NCBI GenBank assembly: GCA_017958935.1
Contig: JAGDBR010000286.1
Location: 1 to 13,615, forward strand
DNA length: 13,615 nucleotides
Direction: 5' to 3'
DNA from: Lachnospiraceae bacterium
GTDB taxonomy: Bacteria; Bacillota_A; Clostridia; Lachnospirales; Lachnospiraceae
The notes beneath the pieces were generated by a model that searched no databases, was not told the DNA's origin, and worked only from the letters and a program-made list of their open reading frames with translations. Every line of letters begins with the position of its first letter. Position 1 is the first letter of the stretch. Shown here in pieces: positions 12,581 to 13,615 of this stretch. The translations under genes and the position numbers were made by a program.

Positions 12581-13615
12581 TCACACAAACCTGCACACGT
12601 GGTCGACCGCAATGTCCGAGAAGCCATAGGCCTCGGCCTTCGTCAGCTTTCCGTTGCAGACGTCCAGGACGTCCTGTACCATGGCCTCGCCCATCTCCGT
12701 GAACGTCTTCGTCCCGTCGATGACCGGGCTTAAGTCGATGTCCATGTTGTCTTCCATCCAGGAATAGGTATGTTTGTTCGCGGTGACCTTGATGACCGGG
12801 ACGATCGCATTGCCGGTGCAGGTGCCGCGGCCGGTCGTGAAAATGACCGCGTTGCAGCCGCCCGCGACCATCGACGTCACGGAGGAGATATCATATCCGG
12901 CGGTGTCCATGACCAGGGCACCGCTTTTTGACGGACGCTCCGCCTGCCGGAGCACCTCGACGATCGGCCGCGTGCCGCCCTTGAAGATGCAGCCGAGGCT
13001 CTTTTCGTCGATCGTCGAGAGGCCGCCCGCCTTGTTGCCGGGCGTCGGCTGGCCTGCGCGGCAGTCCTGCCCCGCGGCCTTCAGATGCGCCTCGTATTCT
13101 TCACAGACCCGGATGATCTCATTGTGGATCTTCGGTGTCGCCGCCCGCTTCGCGAGCACGTGCTCCGCACCGATCCACTCGATCGACTCGGACATCATCG
13201 CGGACGCCCCGAGGTCCACGAGCCGGTCTGAGAGCGCGCCGACGGCCGGGTTGGAGGCGATGCCGCTCGTCGCGTCGGAGCCGCCGCATTCGATGCCGAG
13301 CAGCAGTTCGGAAATGCCGCAGCGCTCCTTCTGCTGGAGGGCGGCCTGCGCAGCCATTTCCCGGGCGGCGCGCACCGCCTTTTCGATCGTCTTCAGGGTC
13401 CCGCCTTCTTCCTGGATGCCGAACGAGACGACCGGCTTCGAGGTCTGTTCGCGGATCTTGTCCGCGAGGGCCTTGTGCGGGACCGTCTCGCAGCCGAGCC
13501 CGATGATCACGACGCCGTAGACGTTCGGGTTCAGTGCGAAGCCCGTCAGGACCTTCTGGGACATGTCTGTATTCGCCTGCACGTCGGAGCAGCCGGTATT
13601 GAACACGATGTTCAC
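12581..13615 (-). CDS. UxaA-family dehydratase/hydrolase, large (C-terminal) domain, partial at the right edge
   Basis: The visible 344 residues end in a normal stop. The frame runs open to the window edge, so the GTG at the edge is not taken as the start; by family length about 40-50 N-terminal residues are missing. Family features are NTGCSDVQ, GLGCETVP, LLLGIECGGSDATSGIASNP, SESIEWIGAE, MDTAGYDISSVT, GRGTCTGNAIVPVIKV and the C-terminal SPVIDG. The family includes altronate and galactarate dehydratases and sulfolactate sulfo-lyases, which remove water or sulfite from sugar acids using iron. In Bacillota the N-terminal SAF-domain part is often a separate small gene, expected just upstream outside this window. 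The substrate cannot be decided here, so I give no symbol. Confidence 0.92.
   Translation of the reverse strand: MNIVFNTGCSDVQANTDMSQKVLTGFALNPNVYGVVIIGLGCETVPHKALADKIREQTSKPVVSFGIQEEGGTLKTIEKAVRAAREMAAQAALQQKERCGISELLLGIECGGSDATSGIASNPAVGALSDRLVDLGASAMMSESIEWIGAEHVLAKRAATPKIHNEIIRVCEEYEAHLKAAGQDCRAGQPTPGNKAGGLSTIDEKSLGCIFKGGTRPIVEVLRQAERPSKSGALVMDTAGYDISSVTSMVAGGCNAVIFTTGRGTCTGNAIVPVIKVTANKHTYSWMEDNMDIDLSPVIDGTKTFTEMGEAMVQDVLDVCNGKLTKAEAYGFSDIAVDHVCRFV

Noticed and set aside
1..13615. Mobile elements, CRISPR arrays, tRNA or rRNA genes, toxin-antitoxin or defence genes
   Set aside because: I found no direct repeats of array type, no transposase or integrase motifs, no tRNA-like cloverleaf, and no defence-family protein on either strand.

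Overview
The window looks like ordinary chromosomal DNA from a GC-rich member of the Clostridia (Bacillota). The signs are the infC-rpmI-rplT operon with a Firmicutes-type leader, a T-box in front of thrS, sigma-A promoters of TTGACA/TATAAT type, strong AGGAGG-type ribosome binding sites, a clostridial NifU-like Fe-S scaffold protein, and an Mbeg1-like hydrolase. Coding regions favour G/C at third positions throughout, and I see no compositional island. I found no rRNA, tRNA, CRISPR array, insertion sequence, phage gene or toxin-antitoxin pair.

Layout. Positions 1-403 (minus) hold the start of an Fe-S assembly scaffold gene that runs off the left edge. It diverges from a small DUF1294 membrane protein gene (640-912, plus). 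Positions 919-4380 (minus) form a tight operon of ABC ATPase, large ABC permease and Mbeg1-like alpha/beta hydrolase. Its only good terminator lies beyond the DUF1294 gene. Positions 4494-5015 (minus) encode a six-helix membrane protein, possibly expressed from a leaderless mRNA. It diverges from a lipoprotein gene of unknown function (5196-6065, plus).

Positions 6234-7551 (minus) are the translation operon infC-rpmI-rplT with promoter, structured leader, attenuator and an apparent AUU start codon for infC. Positions 7595-9819 (minus) are thrS with a T-box leader whose likely specifier is ACC (Thr). Positions 9863-10991 (minus) are apt followed by a cyclophilin-type prolyl isomerase gene. A 75-residue protein of unknown function (11019-11246, plus) diverges from apt, and the two predicted 5' leaders overlap. 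Positions 11282-13615 (minus) are a UxaA-family sugar-acid dehydratase (cut by the right edge) followed by a condensation/acetyltransferase-like protein.

Much of the window concerns translation and its feedback control: IF-3, L35 and L20 under probable L20 autoregulation and IF-3 start-codon control, and ThrRS under tRNA-Thr control. I see no convincing undescribed multi-gene system. The points most worth a second look are regulatory: the overlapping ABC-operon/DUF1294 transcripts, the possible leaderless mRNA, the overlapping apt leader, and a palindrome over the thrS promoter. Two small or poorly known proteins also deserve a look.
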